Positions 5,011-5,112 of a stretch of 5,112 bases of DNA are shown here, one piece after another. The stretch is taken from positions 1 through 5,112 of the forward strand of contig JBGOUJ010000573.1 in assembly GCA_041477005.1 (NCBI GenBank). The letters run 5' to 3'. The DNA is from JBGOUJ01 sp041477005 (lineage in GTDB: Bacteria; Acidobacteriota; Terriglobia; Bryobacterales; JACQDG01). The translations under genes were made by a program, and so were the position numbers. The notes below the pieces were generated by a model. The model had not been told where the DNA came from. It saw only the letters and a list, made by a program, of their open reading frames with translations, and did no database searches. The first letter of the stretch is position 1; each line of letters opens with the position of its first letter.

Positions 5011-5112
5011 GGAAGAGAGTTGTCCAATGCAGAATGAGCCTGAAGGAGGGGTTTGTTTCCAATCGGGATGAGCCTGAAGGGGGAGTTTGTTTCCAACACG
5101 GTATGAGCCTGA
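5007..5112. repeat. 34-35 bp tandem repeat upstream of padR, running off the window
   Basis: ATGAGCCTGAAGG starts copies at 5034 and 5068, and a third copy truncated by the window edge starts at 5103 (ATGAGCCTGA). Each full copy continues with GGRGTTTGTTTCCAA and ends in a variable 4-6 bases (TCGGG, CACGGT). A degenerate copy lies in register further left: 5007-5040 matches 5041-5074 at 21 of 34 positions without gaps. There is no unique spacer between copies, so this is not CRISPR. The array starts just behind the -35 box of padR, so it could be a protein-binding or curved-DNA element, or simply an interspersed tandem repeat. No gene is seen in 5011-5112. Confidence 0.75.

Noticed and set aside
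4577..5062. 161-codon minus-strand frame overlapping padR and its promoter
   Set aside because: It overlaps the clear PadR gene in another frame and runs through the promoter and tandem repeat; the product shows no family features.
5034..5112. CRISPR array at the right edge
   Set aside because: The copies follow each other every 34-35 bases with only 4-6 variable bases between conserved parts, so there is no room for spacers.

Overview
The window looks like chromosomal DNA of an acidobacterium (Acidobacteriota, most likely the Solibacter/Bryobacter side; the rank below phylum is inference). The strongest evidence is the right half: a short PadR regulator directly followed by a very large MacB/FtsX-type permease with no ATPase. 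This is the pairing known as the acidobacterial PadR family (TIGR03433) and the acidobacterial duplicated orphan permease family, ADOP (TIGR03434). The DNA is GC-rich, so long open frames opposite the real genes are common and are ignored here. Every gene I support is on the minus strand, so transcription runs from high to low coordinates.

Right part (about 5112 to 1953): a 34-35 bp tandem repeat runs off the right edge. Next comes a near-consensus sigma70-type promoter (TTGACT, 17 bp, TACAAT on the minus strand), threaded with three copies of a CTCCTAG/CTAGGAG half-site. The padR-like gene (4956-4615) follows, and one base after its stop the ADOP permease (4613-1953) begins. The layout suggests an autoregulated two-gene operon in which the PadR protein represses its own promoter and the permease. 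Which signal is sensed and what is moved are not visible.

Middle (1952 to 1647): a 306 bp non-coding gap. It holds an imperfect long inverted repeat with A-rich/T-rich arms (about 1782-1829 and 1888-1930), two tight GC hairpins in its centre, and a triple heptad repeat (1689-1709). It looks like an interspersed palindromic element rather than a gene. I found no convincing promoter for the downstream operon.

Left part (1646 to 1): three closely spaced genes that may be co-transcribed. They are a luciferase-like (LLM) flavin/F420 oxidoreductase (1646-729), a pyridoxamine-oxidase-fold (PPOX) F420-type protein (722-282), and the first 74 codons of an NTF2/SnoaL-like protein (223-1, cut by the window edge). 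The two oxidoreductases belong to families predicted to use deazaflavin F420, so a small F420-linked redox function is plausible but unproven. A 16 bp tandem repeat lies between the last two genes and includes the stop codon of the PPOX gene.

I see no defence system, mobile-element transposase, RNA gene or CRISPR array. The unusual content is in the three non-coding repeat regions and in the operator/promoter design ahead of padR.
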